Source of the DNA: Neodontobutis hainanensis
Lineage: Eukaryota; Chordata; Actinopteri; Gobiiformes; Odontobutidae
Length of the DNA: 64,000 bases
Direction: 5' to 3'
Assembly (NCBI GenBank): GCA_024349245.1
Contig: JALDNG010000020.1
Span: forward strand, 19,277,501 to 19,341,500
Positions 43,480 to 54,800 of the stretch are shown in pieces; the stretch's first letter is position 1; each line of letters begins with the position of its first letter. The translations under genes were made by a program, and so were the position numbers. Under the pieces are notes generated by a model, which made no database searches, was not told the DNA's origin, and worked only from the letters and a program-made list of their open reading frames with translations.

Positions 43480-45485
43480 ATGTTTTCCACCTCCATTGTC
43501 GACGCAGCCACTCGGCTGTGGCCGCAAAGTCTCCGGTGCCTGTTGTGGCGGCAATCCCGAACCCGGTGGTGGACACCGGAAGTAAGGGAGGCCGTCAAGC
43601 TGAAGAAGGAGACCTATCGAGCCTGGTTGGCTTGTGGGACTCCTGAGGCAGCTGATAGGTACCGGCAGGCCAAGCGAGCTGCAGCACGGGTGGTTGTGGA
43701 GGCAAAACTCGGGTGTGGGAGGAGTTCGGTGAGGCCATGGAAAAGACTATCGGTCGGCCTCAAGAAATTCTGGCAAACCGTCCGGCGCCTCAGGAGGGGG
43801 AAGCAGTGCCCTGCCAACACTGTTTACAGTGGAGGTGGGAATCTGCTGACCTCAACTGGGGATATTGTTGGACGGTGGAAGGAATACTTCGAGGATCTCC
43901 TCAACCCCACCGTCACGTCTTCCACTTAGGAAGCAGAGGCCGAGGGCTCAGAGGTGGACTCGTCCATCACTCCGGCTGAAGTCGCTGAGGTAGTTGGGAA
44001 GCTCCTCGGTGGCAAGGCACCGGGGGTGGATGAGGTACGCCCTGAGTACCTCAAGTCTCTGGATGTTGTAGGGCTGTCTTGGCTGACACGCCTCTGCAAC
44101 ATCGCGTGGCGTTTGGGGACAGTACCTCTGGACTGGCAGACCGGGGTGGTGGTCCCTCTTTTTAAGAAGGGGGACCGGAGGGTGTGTTCCAACTACAGAG
44201 GGATCACACTTCTCAGCCTCCCCGGGAAAGTCTATGCCAGGGTATTGGAGAGGAGAATGCGGCCGATAGTCGAACCTCAGATCCAGGAGGAACAATGCGG
44301 TTTTCGTCCCAGTAGTGGAACACTGGACCAGCTCTATACCTCTCCAGGGTGCTGGAGGGATTATGGCAGTTTGCCCAACCAGTCCACATGTGCTTTGTGG
44401 ATCTGGAGAAGGCATTCGACTGTGTCCCTCGCGGTGCCCTGTGGGGGGTGCTCTGGGAGTATGGAGTCCGGGGCCCTTTGCTAAGGGCTGTCCGGTCCCT
44501 GTACGACCAGAGCAGGAGCTTGGTTCGCATTGCCGGCAGTAAGTCAGACCTGTTCCCGGTGAATGTTGGACTCTGGCAGGGCTGCCCTTTGTCACCGGTC
44601 CTGTTCATTATCTTTATGGACAGGATTTCTAGGCGCAGCCAGGGGCCGGAGGGAGTCTGGTTTGGGGACCACAGGATTTCATCTCTGCTTTTTGCAGATG
44701 ATGTTGTCCTGTTGGCTCCATCAAGCCAGGACCTTCAGTGTTCACTGGGGCGGTTTGCAGCCGAGTGTGAAGCGGCTGGGATGAGGATCAGCACCTCCAA
44801 GTCTGAGACCATGGTTCTCAGTCGGAAAAGGGTGGCTTGCCCCCTCCAGGTTGGTGGAGAGTTCCTGCCTCAAGTGGAGGAGTTTAAGTATCTCGGGGTC
44901 TTGTTCACGAGTGAGGGAAGGAAGGAGCGTGAGATTGACAGACGGATCGGTGCAGCTTCTGCAGTAATGTGGTCGATGTACCGGTCTGTCGTGGTGAAGA
45001 AGGAGCTGAGCTGTAAGGCAAAGCTCTCGATTTACCAGTCGATCTACGTTCCTACTCTCACCTATGGTCATGAGCTTTGGGTCATGACCGAAAGAACAAG
45101 ATCCCGGATACAGGCGGCCAAAATGAGCTTTCTCCGCAGAGTGGCGGGGCGCTCCCTTAGAGATAGGGTGGGGAGCTCGGTCACTCGGGAGGAGCTCAAA
45201 GTAGAGCCGCTGCTCCTTCACATCGAGAGGAGCCAGCTGAGGTGGCTCGGGCATCTGTTTCGAATGCCTCCCGGACGCCTCCCTAGGGAGGTGTTCCGGA
45301 CATGTCCCACCGGGAGGAGACCTCGGGGAAGACCTAGGACACGCTGGAGGGACTATGTCTCTCGGCTGGCCTGGGAACGCCTCGGTATCCCCCCGGAAGA
45401 GCTGGAGGAAGTGTCTGGGGAGAGGAAGTCTGGGCTTCTCTGCTTAGACTGCTGCCCCCGCGACCCGGCCCCGGATAAGTGGTAG
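43480..45485 (+). pseudogene. Rex3 reverse transcriptase and C-terminal domain
   Basis: From 43954: LLGGKAPGVDEVRPEYLKSL, WQTGVVVPLFKKGDRR and NYRGITLLSLPGKVYARVLE. After a frame change near 44345: CFVDLEKAFDCVPRGALW (motif A), GLWQGCPLSPVLFIIFMDRI, LLFADDVVLLA (catalytic ADD), STSKSETMVLSRKR, EEFKYLGVLFTS, then the C-terminal RSQLRWLGHLFRMPPGRL and GRPRTRWRDYVSRLAWE, ending DPAPDKW at 45485. The stop at 43927 and the frame change make it non-functional, but all RT motifs are readable. Confidence 0.9.
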
Positions 45486-45505
45486 AAGATGGATGGATGG
45501 ATGGA

Positions 45506-45517
45506 TAAAACAATATA
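45506..45517. repeat. Rex3 target-site duplication, right
   Basis: TAAAACAATATA directly after the GATG tail; identical to 42505-42516. Confidence 0.95.
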
Positions 45518-46330
45518 AATAGAGAGACTTTTTTGATCCCCCGAGGGGGAAATTATATAAAAGGTAAATCACGCAATGAAGAAGGATCCCAAAAAATTAA
45601 AAGTGTAATAACTAACGTTGCAAAGCCTCTAAATAATATTTGTAATTTATTGTTGTGTACAGCAAAATTCCCTAAACATTTGAAAGTAGTTAAGGTTATT
45701 CTAATCCATAAAAGTGAAGACAGCCACCAGTTTATAAACTACAGACCTATCTCCATATTGCCCCAACTAACCAATATCTAGAAAAACTTTTTATGGTTAG
45801 TTTAGATGGCTTTTTTGAAAAACATAACCTACTTAATGCCAGTCAATACAGATTTAGGAATAATAGATCAAAAGCTCTGGCATTACTTGATATAACTAAG
45901 GAAATTTTAAATAATATTGATAAAAAAATTTGACTCCATAGGTATATTCTTAATAAATTAGAGAAAATTGTAATAAGGGAAATTGCACATAACTGGGTCC
46001 AATCATATTTAACTGAAAGACAGCTGTATGTACAGGTGGGTGAACACAAATCAAGATGCAGGAGAATTACATGTTCGGTCCCCCAAGGATCAATACTGGG
46101 GCCAAAACTATTTTCTTATAAATAATTGATTTATGTCTTGTATCAACTAAATTGAAATGTAAATGTGCCCTATTTGAGGACAACCACACAGTTTTGTGTT
46201 TAGGTAATTATCTACACAAAATGAAGGAATTGTTCAACAGCAAAAAGTTGTTTTCCCTCAAAGCGACGTGACTATTTGGAACAAAATAGACAATAACATA
46301 AAAGGTGCAGAAACTTTGCTACAATTTAAT
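45518..46330 (+). mobile_element. old LINE, RT part, beyond the Rex3 insertion
   Basis: Reads VITNVAKPLNNICNLLLC, FPKHLKVVKVILIHKSED and FINYRPISILPQ (RT fingers). After stops come remnants of LEKIV-like, RQLYVQVGEHKSRCRRITCS, VPQGSILGPKLF and a decayed ADD box (FEDNHTVLCLGN). It continues the element that begins at 41640. Only the palm outline remains. Confidence 0.8.
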
Positions 46331-46574
46331 AAAAATTATATAAGAAAAATATCTTCAAAACAATTAACTTATGGTTAATAATGAATTATAAATGCAATAA
46401 ATAATAATAATTATTCATTATAATAATTATTATAACTATAAAAGAAAAGTATAATTGAGAATAAAGTTAAAGTGAAATAATGAATATCTAATTAAAATAA
46501 AAATTATAAAAAAATGTATCAAATAATTTGATCTAAAGATATTTAAATAAGAATTATTTTATTATTACAGACAA

Positions 46575-46622
46575 CCATTTATTCACTAGGGAAACTTTAG
46601 AGTTGCCAATTAACCTATACAT
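46575..46622 (-). repeat. short fragment of the 12.5/23.1/57.4-kb repeat family
   Basis: ACAACCATTTATTCACTAGG and TTTAGAGTTGCCAATTAACC correspond to the middle of the 3' part of that repeat on the reverse strand. Confidence 0.5.
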
Positions 46623-46824
46623 TGTATTATTTTATCTCTTTGTTGACCCACAATAACTAAAAAGACACTTAAATCCCCTTTCTTCCTCATTCTGATGATC
46701 AGTTTGAACTTCAGCAAGTCAACTTCACCACATAGATGCCTACACGCATTGAGTTGCTGCCATGTGACTGGCTGATAGGTTATTTGTGTTATTAAGCAAT
46801 TGAAGAGGGGTACCTATTAAGCGT

Positions 46825-48833
46825 ATAAGCTCATAAAGCCTAGTTTATAATGTATATTTTAATACACAACATAATATTACAGTCTAATAATACTATAATA
46901 ATAATAATAATCTGTCATCATTATCACAGCGTATGAACAGTTTATTGTGAGTACTTTGACTTGAGTCTTGCTCTGAGCAGTCTCAGCTGCTGTTTCCTCA
47001 GTCTCTGTCACAGACATAACTGTAGGGTGTTACTACAATCACAAAAACAACTGTTCATTTACAACATATCAGTTAATATCAATGAAAAACAGTTAGCGGT
47101 GTTATGCATTATCAAATTAAAAGTTCTGCAAATATGAGACTGTGACTTGTTGAAGTGAGGCTAACGTTTGCAAAAAGACATTTTTACAAAACTTTTCAAA
47201 GACAAATCAGATGAGTGCATAAACAGGTTCAAGATTAAAGGAACATAAAACAAAAATCTTTATTTTTGTCCAATTTAGTTGGTAAACACTTATGCATTAT
47301 GGGAAACTATATTACCCCCTTGTTTAAAGTGTGTTCCTCCAATATCTCTGTTTGGAGAGGTGTACAGCCCTTCCCCTTGAACCAAAGGAGTATTAAGACT
47401 CCTAAGATCTTTGCAAAACAAGGGCCTTAATGATCATAATGAAACATTTTTTCAGTGATGCTTCATTAAACATAGATTACATCTGAATACTTTTCTGGCT
47501 AACAACTTCACTAACTAGCAACTGCTAACTGCTGTCATGCGTCTCACTTGATTCACTTCATGGTAACTTCAAACTCCATAGATTCAACATAGCGTGTGTT
47601 AATAAAGGTAGTTTTTAAATCTTTTTAACCAAAACATAATTTTGGCATATGACATTTTGAAGATGTGGTGTGGATTTTTAAAAACACAAATTTATTTGGC
47701 CATGTATTTTTAAACACTGTTTTTTTTTAAGAGTAAGTGATACGCACAGGGTTTTTTTATACACTGAATTTGATGACACTTGACTTGTTTGACTTTTAAT
47801 ACTATATTTTTGCATCTGAATTTGATGTTCAAAAACCTATAAAATGTATTTTATGGGTTTGTGTATAAAGATACAAATCTTCCTTTAAATGTCATTGCTT
47901 AGTTCAATAATGACAACACACTTCATTAGTTCTGTATTGTTAATAAGTTGAAAGGAAAAGAAAATAATATAATGGAATTCATATACATATAGGGTTTTAT
48001 TAATAAAATATATTGTAGAATAAAAAAATATTACATTCATTCATCAACTCATTATGCAATTTTTCTTTTTTCTCAAAGGTTGTCTTTTTGTGTAGATTCT
48101 ACTCCCACTGCTTTATGTCCAAATCCTGACTGAAATCCTGTCCTGACGCAAAAAACATGGTTTTAAAACGTTTATGAGGGTGGATGATTGTTTGCTGTCA
48201 CTGTTTTTTTCTTGAATAAACGAGAAGTGAAATGTCCATACAAGTCAACACAACAAATCATCATTACCCATATTATTTGTTTCTTTCCATGGCTCACAAA
48301 AAAATAGAAAACGGTGCTAGGTTAAGTGATGCTTACTCCCAAAATGGTAGGTTACTCTCTTTTCATAAATAACTCTTATTTTCTTTCAAATGATCAGTAT
48401 TCTTGTATACCGGTTGGTTAATCGACAGATTAACTTTTGCACTCCAAACTTTCCCATGCATGAGAAGAGGGAGAGACTCTTGTAATGGCACATCTCCTCT
48501 TCTAGTCAGACGATAAAAAGCGTAAGAGCCTTTTCTGCTCATCTATGATCAAGTCCATACAGCAGCAGCAGCGGCAGCATGAGTCTCATCATGTAGTCTC
48601 TAACATCCTTCAAAAGGTCCTGCTCAGGGAAGTGGCACCAAAAATAACAAGCTCCAGTGGCCGGGACTTAAGTGTGAGTCGAGCTGCAGCGTGAATATAA
48701 TGATCTGGAGGATGTGTCGGTTAATGAACTCTGCGGTCTGACAGCAACAGTAGGAGATTATTTTTTTATATCTGACTGGTAAAGTGCATGCACAAATAGC
48801 ACGAAATCTATAAGATAAATACAGATAATTGTA

Positions 48834-48836
<3 letters not shown>
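46825..48836. other. nbea intron, nothing recognised
   Basis: AT-rich; short AAT run near 46900; CAGCAGCAGCAGCGGCAGC at about 48560. No gene or named repeat. Confidence 0.55.

Positions 48837-48906
<70 letters not shown>
48837..48906. repeat. (TA)n microsatellite
   Basis: About 35 uninterrupted TA units; the apparent isoleucine/tyrosine reading frame is an artefact. Confidence 0.95.
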
Positions 48907-48910
<4 letters not shown>

Positions 48911-51439
48911 TTAGATGTATGCTGTTTATAATTTCACAGCTGACTGCAGTGTTAAACCTCACCACCACAAAGCATTAAAAAGAGTTGTGAGAGTGTGTAA
49001 AGCGAGACTGCAAGCAGTGAACACAACAACCATTTCTTAACAGTCTCCAAAGAGTCTCAATCTCAGTCTTTGGCCAGAGAGGTGCAGTAAGGGTTACCCA
49101 GGGGTTTAACTGAGGAGGATTAGCAACAGCGTATGGGGTGTTTTGTGGAGCCTGGGATAGGAGCCTGTTGGCACAGTGAAGATTGGATTGTGGAGAACAG
49201 ACAGATAGAAAGTGTACTAATTATAGACTCTGGTATCATGTAGTCCCGAGTGGACAGGTACTAGCCAACAACTACCACAGTAAATTAGACAATGTTTGCA
49301 TCTGACATTTTGTCCTCTTACATTCCAAAATTGTAGCAATGTTGTAAAAGATCTGAGGCACTCTGGTCCTTTGTCTTGGACACATCTACGGCACGACCTG
49401 TCCATCCTGTCTGCGGTCCTCCTTGAGGTTTCTCTTTTGTCCAACTGCTAATGTCAGTGATGATATAGAAAAAGTAATTACATTGTGTGACATATACATT
49501 GACAAATACTAGATATTTGCCGAAAAGCAGTAAGCATATCTCAAACAAAGGCCTGTTTATAAGCCAATGAGACGCACGAGAGCAGTCCTGGGTAATTATG
49601 AAAACTGATGGACAAACGGAAAAGTAAGTAGCTGCAAAACTGTTGTCCTTATAGTTAGTTTACTGTCATTGTTTACTAATTTATTTTAAGGATGGAGCGA
49701 ATGAACACTGTTTAACCGCGTGAAGGACATGTCCAAATTAAGGACGCGCTTGGCTTTACTCACCTTTACACACCTCCTCCTTGCCCAGACCACTTCCTGC
49801 ATTAGGCGACTGAACGCTGTAAGGTTTTGACTGTCTGACCATCCCATAATTTATTATCCATTCATCCATGTGCTGCTTCATGTCAAGTTATTGCCCGTTT
49901 TACTCCAATACACCGCTATTGCTCAATATTTATTTCAGTAAAACACAAGCGTAACACGTCTCTTGTGAACAATTTGAGTTTCTTTAATAATTATATGACT
50001 AGCGACCGTCTAATAGGGTCTTTATCTGATTCTCTTATCTCCTCCATTTATATTCTATTTAAGGTGCCTTTATTTAGTTCATTGTTAATAACTGCTGTTA
50101 TTTGTGAAATATGTTGTCATCTTCATGTCCCTTGAGTTAACAGGTGAATATAGCCATAAAACATTGTAAAACGACCAAGTACAGACTGTGCTTTCACCTG
50201 CATACGCATCCTGACTTGTCAATCTTAAAAAAAACTGATACTTTGCCATGTCCAGCCTTTCATTAAACAATGCGTCAGGTCTGGACACTCCCTGAAAATG
50301 AGTGCACCATCCCCACGCGCTTTACGTTTCACGTCATGAACGGGGCCAGGTTATAGCCTGAAGAAGAGTAGTTAAAAACATAGCCAAAGAGATAATTCAA
50401 TTACAATTTACTAACATTATATCATTATATTATTAAATGTTAGACATACAAAGTCTTCCATAAAATGAGACATATATATCAGAATTTGTTTGGTGTTTAA
50501 AAACATTAGCCCTTCTGGGTCTGAAGTGTAATTTCACATTCAGCACTATGTAAGGAGCCCCGGGACCAAGCTCTGCTAACAGGCCTGTCATATTCCAGCC
50601 ATAAATCACATCATGCAGCAGAAACAGTGACCCAAGGCTCCACTGATCTTTGCATCCCAACTAACCTCACAAGTTAGTAATATCCAACATACTGCATGAG
50701 CTAGGGAAATGGTGTAAAACATTAAATATGGAAGAGTGTTTCGGGGTCACAGAAAACATCATGCATCAGTTTAGACATTTGCTTGGACTTCAGATATGAA
50801 CCACTGTACACCATTCACAAATAAATACAGACAGTTCTTTTGTCTCCTAAAAGCATTACAACAGGCCAATCATTGGGCCTGACAGCTCCCCGACCTCCAC
50901 CTAACACCATCCACAGCTCCATCAGTTGTGGGTAATTGTCTTCCCGGGCATGCTCGTCATTATTTGGAGAAATGTGTAGGTTTGCTCCGCTGTGTGTTAC
51001 CTTCCTGTAATGGAAGGTCTAGAGGCACAATTAAAGGAGGGGAGACAACAATTCACAAGCTATTAGTAAAAGAGCAAACAATGGCTCCTCCTGAGAATCT
51101 GCAGGCATTCATACACCTAACTGAAATCACAAACAACAATCAAAGAGTGCTAAACACTGTGAGTTTTACCAAACGGCTGTTAAAGGTTAATACGAGGAAG
51201 ACACATTGTACAACTGGAACCTGAATATTATTTAATTTATTGGTTAGAAGAAAGCATTTTGAAGAAATGACGGCTATGTCCAGTCACACCAGCCCTGTTT
51301 GGTCCCCTTTATTTATGTAGTTTGTCTCCAGTGACAATTCAGTTTGTTTGGGACAGGGGCAAATGTGTGATTGAATCCTGGTGCAGACCAAACACGGAAA
51401 CTCTGGTCTGCCTACAGACATAGTGTAGGTCTTTGATGG
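48907..51439. other. nbea intron, nothing recognised
   Basis: No exon, named repeat or coding motif seen. Confidence 0.55.
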
Positions 51440-51850
51440 CTTCCTTGTGAACTCTGTTCCCAGATAAGTGAACTAAAGAAAACAAAAAACACAAAACAAA
51501 TATATCTGGGAGTGCATCTGGACAACAAGTTGGACTGGTACATAAATACAGATGGACTATATAGGAAAGGCCAAAGCCAGCTACGTATATTATCTAAGAA
51601 GGCTATGTTCTTTTAATGTAAAAAATAAACTGCTGCAAATGTTTTATTAGCAGTAATGAATATTTTAATTTTTTATGCTGCAGTTTCTTTGGGGTACAGT
51701 CTCAGAAAAAAAGAGATCATAGGTGACTAGAAAAACAAATAGAGACATTTGGTTCAACTATAGGCGTTAGTTTGGAGACTCTGGTTGCGGTAGGAAAGAA
51801 CCGAACACACAACAGAACAGATACTAAACAACATGGACCATCCCCTGCAT
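51440..51850 (+). mobile_element. LINE fragment (post-palm to C-terminus)
   Basis: Plus strand reads TKQIYLGVHLDNKLDWYINT, then DGLYRKGQSQLRILSKK, decayed FYAAVSLGYS and IGVSLETLVAVG, and finally NNMDHPLHW. These are the ordered landmarks after the RT palm in the fish LINE group also seen at 13090-13175. Several stops. Confidence 0.75.
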
Positions 51851-51859
51851 TGGCCTTTT

Positions 51860-52120
51860 GAACAGCAGAGAACAGCCATTGGAAATCTGAGATCAGCAGG
51901 AGAGGACCGCATCACACACTTGTTGCAAAGATACCCCCTTTGCCACAGTCATTGAGGATTCAACTCCTCTGACTGAATGAGCACTTATACCTAGGGGACA
52001 GACCACAATATGAGCCTTATAAGCCAGGGCAATAGCATTCCTCACCCAATGCAACATAGTCTGTTTAGCAGCCGCATGACAAATAATGGGCACATAGGCT
52101 CTAAGAGTATTAGAGCGTAA
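51860..52120 (-). pseudogene. DIRS tyrosine recombinase fragment
   Basis: Minus strand frame (51893-52093) reads ALAYKAHIVVCPLGISAHSV, RGVESSMTVAKGVSLQQVCD. The AHSxRG box holds the catalytic His and Arg of the tyrosine recombinase used by DIRS retrotransposons for integration. The sequence diverges just after VCDAV, before the catalytic tyrosine, so the enzyme is truncated. Its upstream part continues across the Harbinger insertion at 54227. Confidence 0.75.
52118..52120. repeat. TAA target duplication, left, of the Harbinger element
   Basis: TAA precedes the terminal repeat and recurs at 54224-54226; PIF/Harbinger elements duplicate a TWA trinucleotide. Confidence 0.8.
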
Positions 52121-53064
52121 AGGCTGATTTATGCTTCTGCGTCGGGTGTACGCCGTAGTGTACGCCGTAGGCTACGCACGTAGGCGACGCCGTCATGAGC
52201 ATTTATACCTCTGCGTATGTCTGTTTTGCTCTGCAGTACACCGCCGAAACGCTAGTTGACGCGAGCGGGTTCCACTGTGTTTGAAACGACATTTCAGTCA
52301 CCCCATGGAATTGTTTTTTTTTTTAATATATTTTTTTCACCCCACGGAATTGTGCCATGGCAAAACAACATTGTGTGTCGTGGTCAACCTGGTGTGTAAC
52401 TTGTATTGGTGTAAAATATAATGCACCAATAAATGACATGAGGGATATTTTATTTTTTAAGTTTGTATTATACATACAAATGGTCGAACTATGTATAAGA
52501 TAATGCACCATGTAACAATGGTATATAATTGTTTACATTAAATAGATGCAAAAGAGCAAACTATATAAATGAATTAACTGTAAGATCTTAATGTACTGTA
52601 ACCTTAACCATAAAATATGCATACAGCAGGAACCAACATAATTGGTTCAAACTATATACACAAATTGTTTGATGCAAAAGATAGTAAAAAACACGTGCAA
52701 CGGTCTTGATTTGTAAATTAAAAATAGATGCAAAAGAGCAAACACAGACACATGTGCTACTATTAGTTAATGTTTATTTGCAAAAACCATTACACATTTT
52801 TTGAAACAGCAGTATTTTTTTTTTTAATAAAAAGTGTAAAGTACATACAAATATGGGCATGACAGTGCAATGTATTAATGTGCAATGATCTACAATTATT
52901 ATCAAAAACAGATGTAAAAGAGAAACTTCACAAATTATTCAAACTACAGTATAACCTGCATGAATTGGTGTGAACAGACAATAAATAAAAAAGCTGAAGT
53001 GCAAGCTATATACAAAAAAATAACTAAAAAAAGCAAAAGTGCAAACTGCAGATACAGTGCATTT

Positions 53065-53385
53065 CTATAAGCATTGCCTGCGCTCTGTGGTCCTCCGGCA
53101 CCCTCCGCAGCAGATCTGCAACAGTTTGTCCAAACCGGTCGCTCTCATCATTGCCTTGACACAGTCTCTGTTGAGCTCCACCCGCCGTTCCTCCAACCGA
53201 GCAACCTGCACTTGGACCCAGTCATCTTTTTCTTTTCTCTTCCTTTTTTGTGCCATTCTTGGACTGGGGGACAGAAGAGATGGCTGGTGATGGGGGATAC
53301 CACTTGGTAATTGGTCATCATCGCTGTTGGCTGGAGGTCTCACATCCGATAAACCAGTGGAGTTTGAGCTGGTATCAGTCCTATC
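53065..53385 (-). CDS. Harbinger MADF protein, intact second exon
   Basis: Acceptor ATAATCACAG, then 106 codons and a stop in one frame, starting DRTDTSSNSTGLSDVRPPAN. It contains a basic cluster (AQKRKRKEKDD), which could act as nuclear localisation signal, and a short helical end (ARLEERRVELNRDCVKAMMR). Phase 0 matches the donor at 53725. No disabling change is visible. The exon codes for the C-terminal part of the DNA-binding accessory protein that works with Harbinger transposase. Confidence 0.6.
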   Translation of the reverse strand, partial: DRTDTSSNSTGLSDVRPPANSDDDQLPSGIPHHQPSLLSPSPRMAQKRKRKEKDDWVQVQVARLEERRVELNRDCVKAMMRATGLDKLLQICCGGCRRTTERRQCL

Positions 53386-53725
53386 CTGTGATTATGAAAG
53401 AAATAGCAAATAGTATAAGTTATACATAAAAGATGATGCATTCATTGTTAATTCATATATAAATAGAGCTATAATAACTGCATATTCATAAATTTCAAAT
53501 GCTAAATTGTTGCATTTGTATTTTCTGTAAGCCAAATAAAATTACAATCTATTATATTACATAAATACAACTCATTACATATAATTACAACCGATTAAAC
53601 AAGCTTTTTGACTCATGGGTATATTATTTCTGCAAAAAAAATCAATACCCCATGTGGTAGCATTGCTAGTTAAGTTAGTTAACCAAAACACAATAGAGGA
53701 ACATAAAAGGACGTGCATTATTTAC

Positions 53726-53993
53726 CTTATCGTCAAAGTTTGACTCCGTAAGCTGATGTTTGACATGAGGTGCCAACCAAGATAGGAATATATAAAACGC
53801 TGGGTTTTTTTTTCCTCCTGGATCCCCGCTCCTTGAGGCAAGTTTTTTTACAGAGACGAACGTACTTGTCTCGAGAGTTCTTCCATCTCTTCATGCACTC
53901 CGCTACATCTAAACCAACATTGGAGATGTATTTCCTCACTTCTTCAATTAATCGCCCGGTAACTTAGTCCATTTCCATGTTGGCCGCCATTTA
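53726..53993 (-). pseudogene. Harbinger MADF protein, damaged first exon
   Basis: Starts MAANMEMD then an immediate TAA, a short conserved LIEEVRKYI, a jump to NVGLDVAECMKRWKNSRDKY (MADF core), and after a frame change the end NPAFYIFLSWLAPHVKHQLT and ESNFDDK before donor GTAAAT. The middle of the MADF domain (with the first conserved tryptophan region) is deleted. So exon 1 is broken by a stop, a deletion and a frame change, although the splice donor survives. Confidence 0.75.
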
Positions 53994-54223
53994 AAAATGG
54001 CGGGCGGTCCAGTGTGCAGAAGATCATTCCGGAAATGTGTAGGAGGAAACGTGATACTATCCAAGCCGACCAATCACAGATCTTGCGGTCCGCGTCGTCG
54101 CGACGCGTAGTTACATTTTGGAGGAGGTGCGCGTCAGGCTACGGCATTGCGTATGCTACACGTCATTGCGTATGCTACGCCGTACCTTCGACGCGCACCC
54201 TACGCAGAAGCATAAATCAGCCT

Positions 54224-54226
54224 TAA
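54224..54226. repeat. TAA target duplication, right
   Basis: Directly follows the right terminal repeat; matches 52118-52120. Confidence 0.8.
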
Positions 54227-54790
54227 GCCCAAGGATAGTTTACTCTGCAGAAACTCAATCTGGCAGTGAACATTGGCAGGCACGGTTTGTAATACACCAG
54301 GCCTCAAAAACACACCATTTATTGAGATGGTATCTCCATCTGATATCTACCATCAGTTGAGAAAAGACAGTAGGTCCGAGAACCATATTCTGGTTGGCCA
54401 ACAAGGCGCCTTGAGTAAGAGGCGGGATCCCTGACGGCTGATCTCCCGGGAGCAGGTCAATCTGGGGAAATGCATACAGACGCAGCCTGAGCCATGTATG
54501 GGCCATCTCTTCCAGACCCAGGGGAGCTGGAGGACACAGAGAGAAGTAGAGGGGACATTGTACTGTCTCCTGTGAAGCAAAGAGGTCCACATCTGCTTTG
54601 TAAAATCTGAGCCACCAGCAGAAGCTCCCGCGCTAGCTTGTTCAAGCGGCAACAAACGCAGTCCGACCTTCTGAGACCAGCTGTACTAAGACATGATAGC
54701 CCCCTAGGTGCTGGAGGAAGTATTTCGGGGCCAGAAATACAGCCCTCATCTTTAGGCAATTGATGTGCCAGTTTCCTAAGCGGCCCCTTC
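54227..54790 (-). pseudogene. DIRS Pol remnant (RNase H region)
   Basis: Minus strand reads LGNWHINCLKMRAVFLAPKY and LQHLGGYHVLV (RNase H start), LARELLLVAQILQ, then VDLFASQETVQCPLYFSLCP and LRLYAFPQIDLLPG, all in the order of DIRS1-type RNase H and the domain after it. Frame changes interrupt it. The reverse transcriptase expected upstream is missing: the Gag end is only tens of bases away. Confidence 0.8.
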
Positions 54791-54800
54791 CCTCGGCCAC

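Larger units (their letters stand above)
42517..45505 (+). mobile_element. near full-length Rex3 LINE (RTE clade)
   Basis: 2,989 bp between perfect 12-base target duplications, ending in (GATG)n, the usual RTE tail. It codes for an APE endonuclease followed by RT with no separate ORF1, as in RTE elements. TGGCAGACCGGGGTGGTGGT (about 44134) and CAGGGCTGCCCTTTGTCACC (about 44577) match, as I recall them, the standard Rex3 primer sites. The frame is broken at about 43090, about 43440, by a stop at 43927-43929, and at about 44345, so it is inactive. The perfect duplication suggests it is one of the younger insertions here. Confidence 0.95.
40161..46824 (-). mobile_element. Tc1-family DNA transposon split by a 5.4-kb insertion
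   Basis: The 3' end is at the left: after TA, CCGGCCACTTTATTAGGTAC is the known terminal sequence of this fish Tc1 family. Transposase coding runs leftward-to-rightward on the minus strand up to about 41236. The sequence breaks there at TTTGAATGTGGAATGG and resumes leftwards from 46661 with AGTGTCTTT, GGGGATTTAAG, GGAAGAAAGG and the 5' leader to about 46824. The two break points abut in the intact order, sharing AAA. The block 41237-46660 therefore inserted into a once-continuous element. The right terminus is eroded (CCTATTAAGCG then TA). Confidence 0.85.
52121..54223 (-). mobile_element. PIF/Harbinger DNA transposon with MADF gene remnant
   Basis: Terminal inverted repeats begin AGGCTGATTTATGCTTCTGC on both sides, identical for 22 bases and alike for about 29, inside a TAA duplication. 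The subterminal regions are GC-rich with repeated TACGCCGTA-type words, unlike the AT-rich interior. A MADF/Myb-like gene remnant lies on the minus strand (53065-53990), the accessory protein such elements encode next to the transposase. No DDE nuclease motif was seen in 52320-53060, so this copy is non-autonomous. It sits in the DIRS remnant. Confidence 0.9.

Noticed and set aside
44742..45254. Long minus-strand frame inside Rex3 (and its twin at 63197-63709 plus)
   Set aside because: Shadow of the Rex3 coding strand; its conservation between copies follows from the sense frame.
48624..48968. Open frame across the (TA)n run
   Set aside because: Made of alternating Tyr/Ile codons from a microsatellite. 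The same applies to the frames at 30618-30818 and 57485-57698.
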